Assembly (NCBI RefSeq): GCF_021502575.1
Contig: NZ_JAKFGN010000001.1
Location: forward strand, 2,294,001 to 2,358,000
Origin: Bradyrhizobium sp. G127
GTDB taxonomy: Bacteria > Pseudomonadota > Alphaproteobacteria > Rhizobiales > Xanthobacteraceae
DNA: 64,000 nucleotides
Direction of reading: 5' to 3'
The notes beneath the pieces are model-generated. The model was not told where the DNA came from and did no database searches. It was given only the letters and a program-made list of their open reading frames with translations. The first letter of the stretch is position 1. Every line of letters begins with the position of its first letter. Both the position numbers and the translations under genes were made by a program. This document shows, piece after piece, positions 1 to 9,072 of the stretch.

Positions 1-855
1 GCGTCTTCAATTATCCAGCACCTCCATCTCGGAGGCGCGAGCCTTAGCTATCGTAAGAAATTTCGGCTGTTCTTTACGGTTGTGGCCGTCGTCCTGGTGC
101 TCGGATGCGTCAAGATCGGGGTGCACTATTTCGGATTGGAATTTCTCGAGCTGAACGCGCTGCTGACCAGTGGGATCGGCGGCGCCATCTTCATCATCGG
201 TTTCCTTCTCTCCAGCATCCTCGCCGATTACAAGGAAGCTGAGCGCATACCCGCCGACATTCGCACCTCGATCGAGGCGATCGACGGCGATCTCGAATCG
301 TTTGCTGTGGTTAACAAGGATTTCGATCTGCGCGGATGTCGGCAGATCCTGTTGGCGACGATTGACAAATTGCGAGCGGGTCTAAGCCATGCGCGCAATC
401 ACAAGGACATACCACCTGTCTTGGAAGAGGTTGCAAAGCTGACGCCGATTTTCGGGCGCCTCGAAGGGATGGGCATGGCGGCAAATTTCGTCGTCCGCCT
501 GCGGACGACGCAGGATGTATTGCGCAGGTCGATGTTGCGCATCTATCAGATACAGCGGGTCGAGTTCGTACCGTCCGTTCACGTGCTGGTACAGACGCTG
601 GTGTTCTCCATCGTGATCATGATGCTCTTCCTAAAGACGGAGGGGGACCCGGCATCCGCAATGATGTTCGGCTTCATCTCCTACATGTTTATCTACGCGT
701 TGTACCTCGTCCGTCTTCTGGAGCAGCCCTTCGCAAGGGGGCATGGATCTCTGGACGACGTCAGTTTCTTTCTGTTCGACGAACTCGAAGAAAGGCTGCG
801 AAAGTCGCTCGGCGGGGGCGCCGCCACGCAGCATAACAAACACGCGGAGGTCTAG
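1..855 (+). CDS. Integral membrane protein, 5' end outside window
   Basis: The reading frame is open from base 1, so the true start probably lies upstream; a GTG at 82 would give 257 residues. Counting from that GTG, two hydrophobic segments lie near residues 1-20 and 28-50, followed by about 120 polar residues, then two more membrane segments near 166-186 and 192-215. This is a 2+2 helix layout with a large soluble middle. I do not recognise the family. It ends three bases before the CDF exporter gene, whose ribosome site lies inside this gene, so the two are probably co-transcribed. Confidence 0.6.
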   Translation, partial: ASSIIQHLHLGGASLSYRKKFRLFFTVVAVVLVLGCVKIGVHYFGLEFLELNALLTSGIGGAIFIIGFLLSSILADYKEAERIPADIRTSIEAIDGDLESFAVVNKDFDLRGCRQILLATIDKLRAGLSHARNHKDIPPVLEEVAKLTPIFGRLEGMGMAANFVVRLRTTQDVLRRSMLRIYQIQRVEFVPSVHVLVQTLVFSIVIMMLFLKTEGDPASAMMFGFISYMFIYALYLVRLLEQPFARGHGSLDDVSFFLFDELEERLRKSLGGGAATQHNKHAEV

Positions 856-857
856 CG

Positions 858-1757
858 ATGCACGGCGGAGGTTCGACGGGAACTGCAGCGGCAAAACACG
901 CAAATCGACTGCGTTGGGCACTGGCGCTGACCGGCACCTACATGATTGCAGAGGTGGTCGGTGCCTTGGTTACCGGCAGCTTGGCGCTGCTCGCGGACGC
1001 GGCGCACATGTTGACCGATGTCGGCGGCCTTGCGCTGGCGTTGCTCGCGATCCGTTTCGCGGCGCGTGAGGCCACTCCACAATTGACCTACGGTTATTTG
1101 CGAACGGAGGTGTTGTCAGCGCTTACCAACGCCGTAGTTTTGTTATTGCTGACAGTCTACATCTTGTACGAGGCGTATCAGCGCTTTCTAGCGCCGCCAG
1201 AAATTCTGAGCGGCCCGATGCTCATTGTCGCGGCGATCGGCCTCGTTGTGAACTTGATCAGTATGCGGTTGCTGGCCGGCGGGTCAGCCGAAAGCTTGAA
1301 CGTCAAGGGCGCCTATCTGGAGGTGCTGGGCGACATGCTGGGATCCGTCGGCGTTATTGTCGCGGCCCTGATCATCATGTGGACGGGCTGGCGATTGGCT
1401 GATCCGATTATGGGTGCCGGCATTGGCCTGTTCATCGTGCCAAGGACATGGACCCTCCTAAAACAAGTGACGCATATCCTGATGGAGGGCACGCCGCCGA
1501 ATATCGATTTGGCATTGCTGGAACGGAAGCTCATGGACATCCCCGGTGTGACCGCTGTTCAAGATCTGCACGTCTGGACTGTGACGTCCGGGTTTGACGC
1601 AATGAGCTGCCATCTCGTCGTCGCTGACATCTCGAAGGCCAGAGACGCACTGCAGAACGCCCGCCGCGTGATGAAGGATAATTTCGGTATCGACCACGTC
1701 ACAATCCAAGTCGAGGACGATGTCTTGAGGGCGGAGGAGGCCGTGCTGCATGTTTGA
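858..1757 (+). CDS. Cation diffusion facilitator (CzcD/ZitB-type) metal exporter
   Basis: This 299-residue inner-membrane antiporter should export divalent metals such as Zn, Co or Cd in exchange for protons. Six membrane helices occupy residues 20-215. The metal site in helix 2 is visible as H50 and D54 in the ADAAHMLTD motif. The helix 5 site has E155 and D159 (EVLGD), with Glu where many family members have His. The C-terminal cytoplasmic domain (about 215-290) keeps the VQDLHVW signature. GGAGG sits 8 bases before the ATG. Substrate cannot be read from sequence; the metal-resistance genes further along fit the role. Confidence 0.9.
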   Translation: MHGGGSTGTAAAKHANRLRWALALTGTYMIAEVVGALVTGSLALLADAAHMLTDVGGLALALLAIRFAAREATPQLTYGYLRTEVLSALTNAVVLLLLTVYILYEAYQRFLAPPEILSGPMLIVAAIGLVVNLISMRLLAGGSAESLNVKGAYLEVLGDMLGSVGVIVAALIIMWTGWRLADPIMGAGIGLFIVPRTWTLLKQVTHILMEGTPPNIDLALLERKLMDIPGVTAVQDLHVWTVTSGFDAMSCHLVVADISKARDALQNARRVMKDNFGIDHVTIQVEDDVLRAEEAVLHV

Positions 1758-1864
1758 TGTCGAATACCGGCTCGCCACGCCTGGCGCTGTACCGCTTGCA
1801 GAAGTTCTATCCCTACGCCGCAGAACTTTTGGACACCTTGCATTATCCTCGTTACGCCAAATGA
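1757..1864 (+). CDS. Possible 35-residue ORF coupled to the CDF gene
   Basis: The CDF stop codon and an ATG overlap as TGATG, the usual arrangement for translational coupling. The ORF runs 35 codons to TGA and is rich in Leu, Tyr and Arg (for example YRLQKFYPYAAELLD). I recognise no family. It may be the surviving start of a truncated gene or a chance ORF. The rest of the 182-base gap to the LuxR gene shows nothing I can name. Confidence 0.25.
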   Translation: MSNTGSPRLALYRLQKFYPYAAELLDTLHYPRYAK

Positions 1865-2046
1865 ATGGCCTCAATGTTAGTCCAACCGCAGCTGAGTCAC
1901 GTTCGTCCGATATTCGTGTCGGCGTAATCAACACGCCGGCGGTTCAGCAGCAGTACGGTCGCAATTTCGGCGTGTCGGTCATTCCATATCGCCCGGCGCT
2001 TCCGGTATTCACCTCCCCATTGGGTCCACGCCGATAGACGGTCCCG

Positions 2047-2775
2047 ATGAAATCCGTCGAGCACATCTTTCAGGAATTCATCGACGCCATTCATACGGCG
2101 GAAAATGAAGGTGATTTCGAACGCATAGCGATACGCGTGGCACAGCGGCTCGGATTTCGGTGGTTTGCATATTTGCGGATAACCGATAATGAGCCGATCC
2201 TTATCTCTTCTTACCCGAAATCCTGGACCAACCGGTATTTTGCGTCGCGCTACCAGCAGCTGGACCCGGTCGTGCGCCGCGCCGCGCTCGAACATGACCT
2301 GTTCACCTGGAGCGGAGAGGCCGCAAAACCCCTGGGCACGCGGGCGCAGCGTGACTTTTTCGACGAAGCGACCACGTTTGGGATCCGGTCCGGCCTCACT
2401 GTCCCGATCCGCGGTGGCTTCGGACGTGTCGCGGCGTTCACGCTCGCCAGCGACGATCTTTCGAGAATGCCAGACTCGCTCATTGGTGAATCTAAGGAGA
2501 TATTCCAGCTTCTGGGTCTCTATTTTCATAGTCATCTCACCGCGAAGCTGCAGCTCCGAGTACCCGTAATGACTCCGACCGTGACATTGACCCAGCGAGA
2601 GCGGCAATGCCTGATGTGGGCCTCGCGCGGCAAAACCGCCGCCGACATCGCCGTCCTCGCTGAAATCACGCCGCGCACCGCGAGCTTCCACCTGGACAAT
2701 GCGCGCCGCAAACTCGGCGCGGTGTCCATCGCCCAATGCGTCGCCGAGGCCTTGCGCCAGGGTCTGTTGATCTAA
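2047..2775 (+). CDS. luxR: LuxR-type acyl-homoserine-lactone receptor and regulator
   Basis: This 242-residue protein has an N-terminal autoinducer-binding domain (about 20-165) and a C-terminal LuxR helix-turn-helix (about 178-240). All six positions invariant in AHL receptors of the TraR/LuxR type appear present: W60, Y64, D73, P74, W88 and G116. It is therefore likely a true signal receptor rather than a divergent orphan. The HTH keeps the LTQRERQCL start and the GKTAADIA turn. The luxI gene lies 176 bases downstream in the same direction, and a mating-pore cluster follows, so control of conjugation is the likely job. That link is inference. Confidence 0.9.
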   Translation: MKSVEHIFQEFIDAIHTAENEGDFERIAIRVAQRLGFRWFAYLRITDNEPILISSYPKSWTNRYFASRYQQLDPVVRRAALEHDLFTWSGEAAKPLGTRAQRDFFDEATTFGIRSGLTVPIRGGFGRVAAFTLASDDLSRMPDSLIGESKEIFQLLGLYFHSHLTAKLQLRVPVMTPTVTLTQRERQCLMWASRGKTAADIAVLAEITPRTASFHLDNARRKLGAVSIAQCVAEALRQGLLI

Positions 2776-2894
2776 TTCCTGATTTCCGTCCGTTCCGCCG
2801 CGTTGTGTCCTAGCGATGGGCCACTTGCGCGCGTCCATGCAATGCATCACCAGCTCGAATTGAATGCGCAACATCACCCTGTTGAATCTTACAG

Positions 2895-2908
2895 GCGACG
2901 TACGTCGC
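2895..2908. promoter_or_regulatory. 14-bp perfect palindrome, candidate lux/tra box
   Basis: GCGACGTACGTCGC is a perfect inverted repeat that ends 43 bases before the luxI ATG, a position expected for a LuxR operator over or next to the promoter. It is not the TraR box of Agrobacterium. I saw no second copy upstream of trbB. Confidence 0.45.
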
Positions 2909-2951
2909 GAAGATTTGCTTTTGTTACTGCTCCGCCAACCCGGAGGTCACA

Positions 2952-3590
2952 ATGTATGCTATCGCGCTCACCAATCGGATGTTCGGTCAGCACCTTGATC
3001 TGCTCAACGCCATGTACCGGCTACGCCGTCGCGTCTTCAAAGAACGCCTGGATTGGACCGTTTCAGTCTCGGGGGACGTCGAATTGGATGTCTACGACAT
3101 ATTGAGTCCAACCTACCTGTTGGTCATGACGGGTGCCGGAAAGGTGGCAGGCAGCGTCCGGCTGCTTCCGACTACCGGGGCGAACATGTTGGCCGATACG
3201 TTCGCTATTCTGCTTGGCGGCGAACAGCCGCCATGCAGCGAACGAATTCTCGAGAGCTCGCGTTTCTGCGTCGACACCGAACTCGTGTTCGCGCTCAACG
3301 AGAACGGGTTGAACCGAGTAACTTTCATGCTGTTCGCGGCGATGATCGAGGCCGGGCAGGCTGCAGGCGCCGAGAAGATCGTCACGGTCACCGACACCCG
3401 TATGGAGCGCGTCCTGCGCCGCGCCGGGTGGCCACTTGCGCGCATCGCGGAGCCGCAACGGCTCGGGGAGACCATGGCGCTAGCAGGATACCTCGACGGA
3501 TCGGATAAATCGCTGGCCGTAATGTATCGCCAGGCCGGCATCGCGGGCCCTGTCCTCGTCGAGCCAATGGCTGTGCGCGCGGTGGCATAG
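2952..3590 (+). CDS. luxI: Acyl-homoserine-lactone synthase (LuxI/TraI family)
   Basis: This 212-residue enzyme makes N-acyl-homoserine lactone from S-adenosylmethionine and an acyl-carrier-protein thioester in the cytoplasm. Conserved family residues can be placed: R25, F29, W35, E44, D46 and D49 (the ELDVYD block), R70, F84, E101 and R104. GGAGG lies 5 bases before the ATG. It forms a complete quorum-sensing circuit with the LuxR gene just upstream. Chain length of the signal cannot be read from sequence. Confidence 0.93.
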   Translation: MYAIALTNRMFGQHLDLLNAMYRLRRRVFKERLDWTVSVSGDVELDVYDILSPTYLLVMTGAGKVAGSVRLLPTTGANMLADTFAILLGGEQPPCSERILESSRFCVDTELVFALNENGLNRVTFMLFAAMIEAGQAAGAEKIVTVTDTRMERVLRRAGWPLARIAEPQRLGETMALAGYLDGSDKSLAVMYRQAGIAGPVLVEPMAVRAVA

Positions 3591-3672
3591 TTATCCCGAC
3601 CTGTTGGACGCGACCGTTGTTCGGGCGAATGACGCCCGACAAATCCATCCACCTTCGTTAGGGCGTGTGGCC

Positions 3673-4602
3673 ATGATCAGAAGCATCAAGATGGTGACTC
3701 TGCTGCAGACCTTGATCGCGGCCGAGCAGGGCAGCTTTCACAAAGCTGGCACGCTGCTCGGCATTCCCGCATCCACGGTCAGCCGCCGCGTCAGGAGTCT
3801 AGAGGCCCAGCTCGGCGTCAAGTTGTTCGACCGCCATCGCCATGGCATTCGTCCGACCGCCGCCAGCAACGCGTTTTTCAAACCGATCCGTCGCATCCTA
3901 GACGAACTCAACACGGTGCTGATCAATGCCAAAACCATCGCGCGCGGCAAGACTGGCGCGTTGAACATCGGCCTCTACGTTTCGCCGTCCTCAGGCCATC
4001 TGCGCATGGCGATCCGCGAGTACAAGCAGGCCTTCCCAAGTGTCGACGTGCAATATGTGGAAGGCGAACGCAGCCAGTTGATGGAGCGGCTCAACGCGGG
4101 TTCGATTGATGTCGCCATCGTCGCCGGTCATTTCCGCAGCGGCATGCACGACGTCGTCCCGCTATGGTCCGAGAAGATCCTGGTCGCGATGGTAGCAACC
4201 CATCCGCTCGCGGAGAAGGCCACGTTGACGTGGGACGATCTGCGCAAGGAACATATTCTGCTCGGCCGCGATCCCGGTCCCGAACTCAGGGACCATTTGT
4301 TGTCCAGGCTCAACGCATCCGGCGATCTGCCGGCCATTCGTCATTCCCATATCGGTCGAGATTTCGTGCTGAGCCTCCTCGATATCGAATCCGACATCAC
4401 CCTGCTCTACGAGGCTGACACCGGAGCGCGGCACCCGGGCGTGATCTATCGTGAGATGGCCGATCACGATGGGCCGAGCCTGGTACCTTACTTCGCGTGT
4501 TGGATCACCAGCAACGACAATCCGGCGCTTCAGCACTTTCTGGATCTGCTCCGTCAGCACAAGGGTCCGCAGCATCAACCGCGCCGCGCGCGCGCCGGCT
4601 AA
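3673..4602 (+). CDS. LysR-family transcriptional regulator
   Basis: The protein has 309 residues with a winged HTH in the first 65 (SFHKAGTLLGIPASTVSRRV) and a LysR substrate-binding domain over about 92-295. I chose the ATG at 3673 because homologues start a few residues before the HTH; the frame extends upstream to a TTG at 3604. Its stop codon overlaps by two bases the stop of the convergent DUF2274 gene at the end of the trb cluster, so no terminator fits between them. LysR-type TraR proteins accompany some Tn4371-like elements; a role in transfer control is inference. Confidence 0.85.
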   Translation: MIRSIKMVTLLQTLIAAEQGSFHKAGTLLGIPASTVSRRVRSLEAQLGVKLFDRHRHGIRPTAASNAFFKPIRRILDELNTVLINAKTIARGKTGALNIGLYVSPSSGHLRMAIREYKQAFPSVDVQYVEGERSQLMERLNAGSIDVAIVAGHFRSGMHDVVPLWSEKILVAMVATHPLAEKATLTWDDLRKEHILLGRDPGPELRDHLLSRLNASGDLPAIRHSHIGRDFVLSLLDIESDITLLYEADTGARHPGVIYREMADHDGPSLVPYFACWITSNDNPALQHFLDLLRQHKGPQHQPRRARAG

Positions 4603-4841
4603 TCCTGCTGCACGGGCTTCGCTCTGCGCGCCTTCAGGAACACGCGGTCGGTTGCCATGAAGCGCGCCAGCATCGGGGCGACGAGCTTGATCGGATCGGT
4701 CTGCTGGCCTGTCTCGCGCGTGAGAACTTCCGCATAGGCAAGGAGATCGCGGTGCACGGAGCCCGGCAATTCGGTCGTGATCTTCACAGGTTTGTCGTCG
4801 GGAAGGAGACCGAGCTTGAGCCTTGCCATGGAGTCATCCAT
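4599..4841 (-). CDS. DUF2274 protein, last gene of the trb cluster
   Basis: This is an 80-residue protein of the DUF2274 type that commonly follows trbI in Tn4371-like and alphaproteobacterial conjugative elements; its function is unknown. It starts with MDDSMARLKLG, followed by a segment (VKITTELPGSVHRDLLAYAE) resembling a small DNA-binding or antitoxin-like fold. The ATG overlaps the trbI stop as TGATG; a later ATG at 4829 is also possible. Confidence 0.75.
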   Translation of the reverse strand: MDDSMARLKLGLLPDDKPVKITTELPGSVHRDLLAYAEVLTRETGQQTDPIKLVAPMLARFMATDRVFLKARRAKPVQQD

Positions 4842-6034
4842 CACGTCTTGTAAGGCGCGAGCACGAGATCGCGGTTGACAATCACGCGTACCGGGAAGCC
4901 CGGCCTGATCGTTAGCGTCGGCTGCACGTTGAGTTGGCGACGCACCAGGGTCTGGCCGCTCTGGTTGATGGTGTCCTGGCTGCCGCGGCGCAACGCGCGA
5001 ACCAATGAGTTGTCACCGCTGAGCACGAGTTCGCTGCCGATCCCAAGCAGCGTCGAGATCGCCGCCGCTCGCAGAAGATTGCCCCAGTGATAGTCGACGC
5101 CATCCTCGAGGCCGGCATAGCCCTGGCTGTCGGCGCCGGACTGGCGCTCCAGCACAATCGACTTGCCGTTCGGCATGATGATCCGGCTCCACACTAGCAG
5201 CACACGCGATTGGCCGAACGAAATCTGGCTATCGTATTGCCCGATCAGGCGTGCGCCCTGCGGGACCAGCAGGAATTTCCCGGTCGGGCTGTCGTACACA
5301 TTCTCGGTGACCTGCGCGGTGATTTCACCGGGCAGGTCGGAACGGATGCCGGTGATCAGCGCCGCCGGAATCACAGCGCCGGCTTGAACAATGTAGCGCG
5401 ACGCTGGCTTCTCGATCCGGTCCGGACTGACGGTACGCTTGTCGGCGGCAGCATTGACGAAGGCGAGCTTGCGGTCCTGCATGTTCTGCAACGAGTCCGG
5501 ATCGAGTGGCGGCTTGCCGTCGGCCACTGTCGCATTGGCCGTGGACGTTGCGGGAGACGCGGCGCTGCTTGACGCGGTCTGCCGCACGGAGGTCGAGGCG
5601 AAGACGCGGCTGACGCGGGCCGCTTCGTTCTCCTGCACGATCCGCTGTTCGCCGGCATCGAGCCCCGCGGTCGAAGCGCCTTGCGCGGCGAGGATCGGCC
5701 GCCCGAGATCGCCGGGAAGGGGCGGGCCGAGTTGCGGTACCGTGCGCGGCGGCGGCACCGTTTCGCGAGGCAGCCCGGCATAATCCTTCGGCAACGTCTG
5801 AAGTCCGTCCGCCGTAGTCTTGTGGTCGGTGCTGTAAAGCTCGGTGCCGTTGTCCTGGCGCACCGAGCGCGATTGCAGCGCCCAGATCATCGCGCCGAGC
5901 ACGGCGATGCCGACGATACCGCCGAGCCCGGCCAGCACCTTGCGCGACAGCCTGGTCACGCGCGGGCGCTCAGGCCGCAGCCGCAATTGCGCCGTGAGCG
6001 CGTCGTCGGGATGGGGACGGGGATCGCTCACCAT
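4841..6034 (-). CDS. trbI: TrbI, VirB10-like conjugal transfer protein
   Basis: The 397-residue protein spans the cell envelope and links the inner-membrane energy supply of the type IV secretion system to the outer-membrane pore. One membrane helix lies near residues 30-52, followed by a Pro-rich periplasmic stretch and a C-terminal beta-barrel domain (about 200-390) with the VPQGARLIGQYDS motif typical of TrbI/VirB10. The start overlaps the 3' end of trbG; an ATG at 6043 would add three residues. Confidence 0.93.
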   Translation of the reverse strand: MVSDPRPHPDDALTAQLRLRPERPRVTRLSRKVLAGLGGIVGIAVLGAMIWALQSRSVRQDNGTELYSTDHKTTADGLQTLPKDYAGLPRETVPPPRTVPQLGPPLPGDLGRPILAAQGASTAGLDAGEQRIVQENEAARVSRVFASTSVRQTASSSAASPATSTANATVADGKPPLDPDSLQNMQDRKLAFVNAAADKRTVSPDRIEKPASRYIVQAGAVIPAALITGIRSDLPGEITAQVTENVYDSPTGKFLLVPQGARLIGQYDSQISFGQSRVLLVWSRIIMPNGKSIVLERQSGADSQGYAGLEDGVDYHWGNLLRAAAISTLLGIGSELVLSGDNSLVRALRRGSQDTINQSGQTLVRRQLNVQPTLTIRPGFPVRVIVNRDLVLAPYKT

Positions 6035-7014
6035 AGTTTCCATCCGTCGGTGCGCACGATCCGGACCTTCTGCTGATTGTCGCCGCCGAGACGAAGTTCG
6101 GCCGCGGCGAACAGTCGATCGACGATGTAGTAGTTCTGGCGGGCGCGGTAGTTGACGAGTTCGGCACCGCCGTCGCTGCCGATCACGAACAGCGGCGGCA
6201 TCTCGCCTTGCGTAATTCCGTGCGAGAACTCGATGTAGACCTTCGACCCGTCATCGAACACCTGGGTTGGTCGCCACGGCGGCGTGTCGCCTTCAATGCT
6301 GTAACGGAAACGTAATTTGCCGAGATCGAGGCCGCTGTCGATCGGTGCCGCCGCATCGGCAGCCACATTCTGCCGGCGCAGCGCGATCAACTGGTCTTGC
6401 GGATATTGCCACGACACCGAGGCCATGTAGGTCTTCTCGGTGGAGCGCAGCTCCATCAGGTAAGTCCGCCGGTCGGTGTTGATGATGAGATTGGTGGTCA
6501 GATCCGCCCGCGTCGGTTTGGCCAGGATGTGGATGCGTTTGGTCGGACCCGCACCGCTTTCGGTGTCGCCGATCACCCAGCGCACCGTATCGCCGGCGGC
6601 GACCGGGCCGGAGCCGACCAGTTGTTCGCCCTCTTGTAACGCGATGTCTGTCACTTGGCCCGGCGCCGTATAGACTTGATAGAGCGCGCCATCGACAAAG
6701 GGATAGACCTGCACGGCGTTGAGATAGCCATGCCGCGTCGGCTGCACGCGCGCGGCGTCATTGGCCTTGGCGACCCGTTCCTTGGGATCCTTCGGTTCAG
6801 GTTTGGTGGTGGTTTTGCCGGGCAGTGGCTTGAGCTGGCCGGGAAGGGGAAGGATCTTGGGGAGTTCAACCACCTCGACGGGCTTCGGCGGTTCGGCCTG
6901 CAGCACCACCGGTTCCAGATCGTCGTAACCAATCTGTGGCGGCTTCCAGTTGTTGGCGCACCCGGCCACCGGGATGGCGCATAGTATAATGTGCAGCAGG
7001 GATCTGGATTGCAT
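6028..7014 (-). CDS. trbG: TrbG, VirB9-like conjugal transfer lipoprotein
   Basis: The 328-residue protein belongs to the outer-membrane core of the mating pore. A lipoprotein signal ends in PVAGC with Cys19 as the lipidation site. Pro/Lys-rich sequence follows to about residue 90, then the VirB9/CagX domain (about 95-325) with ATRHGYLNAVQVYP-like and WYPFVDG-like elements near its start. It overlaps trbF by one base and trbI by a few bases, so translation is likely coupled. Confidence 0.92.
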   Translation of the reverse strand: MQSRSLLHIILCAIPVAGCANNWKPPQIGYDDLEPVVLQAEPPKPVEVVELPKILPLPGQLKPLPGKTTTKPEPKDPKERVAKANDAARVQPTRHGYLNAVQVYPFVDGALYQVYTAPGQVTDIALQEGEQLVGSGPVAAGDTVRWVIGDTESGAGPTKRIHILAKPTRADLTTNLIINTDRRTYLMELRSTEKTYMASVSWQYPQDQLIALRRQNVAADAAAPIDSGLDLGKLRFRYSIEGDTPPWRPTQVFDDGSKVYIEFSHGITQGEMPPLFVIGSDGGAELVNYRARQNYYIVDRLFAAAELRLGGDNQQKVRIVRTDGWKLW

Positions 7015-7700
7015 CAGCCGAGCTCCTTCGACCAGTTGAGGGCGTGAATGAAGACCCCGAGCGGATTACGGCGCAGCTTCTCTGCATCGCGCGGGGTCTC
7101 GATGACGATGGTGAGAATGGCGGTCCAGCGTTCGATCGCAGCGAGGCTGCCGTTCTCGTAGCGGCGCTCGACCCACGCGATCCGGAACGAATCCCGCGAG
7201 GCGCGGATCACGCTGGAGACATCGACCGCGATCTGGATCTTGCCGACTTTGGTGAAGGGATCGTTGGTGCGGGCATAATCATTGAGCGCGATCGCGCCGC
7301 GGTCGGTGACGAAGTCGTAGGCTGTCAGCCAATTCTGCCGAACGATGATCGGATCGACCGGGATCGACCGCACCTGCTCGATGAATCTCGCCAGATGCCA
7401 GGCGACCTGGCCGTCGGTCGGTTTATAGTCGGCGATCGCTGGCGCCACGGCTTGGGCCTGGCCGAGCTGGTCGACCTGCACCACCCACGGCACCACGGTG
7501 CCGCGCATGGCGTGCCAGACGAGTCCTCCGGCTAATCCCGCGGCGAGCGCCAGATTGCCGAATGCGATCAGCCGCCAGTTGCGCGCCTGCACCCGCGCCG
7601 AGCCGATGCGCTCGTCCCAAACTTGAGCGGCTTTTTGATACGGCGTCTCGGGCGCTGGCGTCTTGCCGTAGCGGACGCTGGGTCTGCGGAATGGATTCAT
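7014..7700 (-). CDS. trbF: TrbF, VirB8-like conjugal transfer protein
   Basis: This 228-residue bitopic inner-membrane protein has a short cytoplasmic N terminus, one membrane helix near 43-65 and a periplasmic VirB8-type domain. That domain carries the family segments near DYKPTDGQVAWHLARF and WTAILTIVIETPRDAEKLR, and the protein ends FIHALNWSKEL. In type IV secretion systems the equivalent VirB8 nucleates assembly. Four bases overlap with trbL and one with trbG. Confidence 0.93.
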   Translation of the reverse strand: MNPFRRPSVRYGKTPAPETPYQKAAQVWDERIGSARVQARNWRLIAFGNLALAAGLAGGLVWHAMRGTVVPWVVQVDQLGQAQAVAPAIADYKPTDGQVAWHLARFIEQVRSIPVDPIIVRQNWLTAYDFVTDRGAIALNDYARTNDPFTKVGKIQIAVDVSSVIRASRDSFRIAWVERRYENGSLAAIERWTAILTIVIETPRDAEKLRRNPLGVFIHALNWSKELG

Positions 7701-8824
7701 GCGCGGTCATCCTGATTGAGAGGAACGGAATTCGAGCCGCCGTGATCGCCGGAGCGGACCGCGTGGGCGGCAGTGGATGCGCCGCTTTTCATGCTCTGGA
7801 CCCGGTGCAGGCGTTGCGCCCAGGTGGGGGTGCCGGCGCTCGGTGAGGACGATGATGATGACGAAGACGACGGCGACATCCCGGCGAGCGAACCAACGCC
7901 GCGTGCGCCGGCACCCATCGCGCTGCCGGCGATGCTGGCGCCGGCGCGGGCTCCCATAGCTCCCGCTACACCCAGTCCGCCAGCCGCGAGCGCCGTGCCG
8001 ACCGCGGCTCCGGCGCCGAGTTGCGGCGCGCCTGACACGAGGCCCGCCGCGACCGAAGGCGCGAAGATGCCGAGCCCGAACAGCGACAACGCTGCCAGCA
8101 TGATCGCGAGCGCGTCCTCGATGGTCGGCTGATCGCCGCCGAAGCCTTGCGTGAATTCGCTGAAGAGCGAGGTGCCGATACCGACGATGACGGCGAGCAC
8201 CAGGATCTTCACGCCGGAGGCGACGACATTGCCGAGTACTTTTTCGGCAAGGAACGACGTCTTGTTGAACAGCGCGAACGGAATCAGCACGAAGCCGGCG
8301 AGCGTCGTCAGCTTGAACTCGATCAGCGTGATGAAGAGCTGCACCGCCAGGATGAAGAAGGCGGCGACGACGATGACCCAGGCGACCAGCAGCACGAAGA
8401 TCTGCACGAAGTTCGTGAAGAACGAGACGTAGCCCATCAGTCCGCTGGCCGCCTCGAGCAATGGCTTGCCGGCATCGACACCGACCTGGGCGAGTTTGCC
8501 GGGCCGCAGGAAGTCGGCCGACGACAGCGCCGAACCGGCAGCCTTGAGCCCCAACTGGGAGAAGCTCTCGAACACCACCCGGCACAGGCTGTTGAAGTTG
8601 CCGATGATGAAGGCGAAGAAGCCGATATAGAGTGTCTTCTTGATCAACCGCGCGATGACGTCGTCATCCGCGGACATCGCCCAGAACAGGCCGGCCAGCG
8701 TAATGTCGATCCCGATCAGCGTTGTGCTGAGGAACTGGACATCGCCGCCGACCAAGCCGAAGCCGGAATCGATGTAGCGGGTGAACACGTCGAGGAAGCG
8801 ATCGATGACACCGGTGTTGTTCAT
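7697..8824 (-). CDS. trbL: TrbL, VirB6-like polytopic channel protein
   Basis: The 375-residue protein has about six hydrophobic segments between residues 30 and 270, expected for the inner-membrane channel subunit of the transfer apparatus. The C-terminal third is Gly/Ala-rich and then Ser-rich (a run of about ten serines near residue 325), a low-complexity cytoplasmic tail. Length is somewhat short for TrbL but within the range seen in Tn4371-like elements. It precedes trbF with a four-base overlap. Confidence 0.92.
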   Translation of the reverse strand: MNNTGVIDRFLDVFTRYIDSGFGLVGGDVQFLSTTLIGIDITLAGLFWAMSADDDVIARLIKKTLYIGFFAFIIGNFNSLCRVVFESFSQLGLKAAGSALSSADFLRPGKLAQVGVDAGKPLLEAASGLMGYVSFFTNFVQIFVLLVAWVIVVAAFFILAVQLFITLIEFKLTTLAGFVLIPFALFNKTSFLAEKVLGNVVASGVKILVLAVIVGIGTSLFSEFTQGFGGDQPTIEDALAIMLAALSLFGLGIFAPSVAAGLVSGAPQLGAGAAVGTALAAGGLGVAGAMGARAGASIAGSAMGAGARGVGSLAGMSPSSSSSSSSSPSAGTPTWAQRLHRVQSMKSGASTAAHAVRSGDHGGSNSVPLNQDDRA

Positions 8825-8827
8825 GGC

Positions 8828-9064
8828 TCACTTCCCTACGGGTGGCGGCAGGATGCGCTGGCGCGCTTCCGCCCAGGCGCTTTGGCAATCGGCATCGTCG
8901 GCAGCAGCTTTTGGCCCCAGCGCGCTGCAGCGCAGCAGGCGGGCATCGAGCGGATCGCTCGCCGGCGGCGGAGCCTCGTCGCGGGCTTGCCGCAATGGGA
9001 TCGTGCAGCCGGTCGCGGCGAGCGCGAGTAACGAGAGGACTGCGGTGCGAACGAGGGTGATCAT
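8828..9064 (-). CDS. trbK: TrbK-like small lipoprotein (entry exclusion type)
   Basis: A 78-residue protein has a lipoprotein signal (LAATGC near residue 20) and a short polar mature part with two further Cys residues. Its place between trbJ and trbL matches TrbK, the entry-exclusion lipoprotein of RP4-type systems. Sequence similarity within this class is low, so the name rests mainly on position. The ATG at 9064 is preferred over a TTG four codons upstream. Confidence 0.7.
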   Translation of the reverse strand: MITLVRTAVLSLLALAATGCTIPLRQARDEAPPPASDPLDARLLRCSALGPKAAADDADCQSAWAEARQRILPPPVGK

Positions 9065-9072
9065 GCGTGGCC

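Noticed and set aside
1750-2037. 95-residue ORF after the CDF gene
   Set aside because: No domain and no ribosome site of its own; the coupled frame at 1757 is the better candidate.
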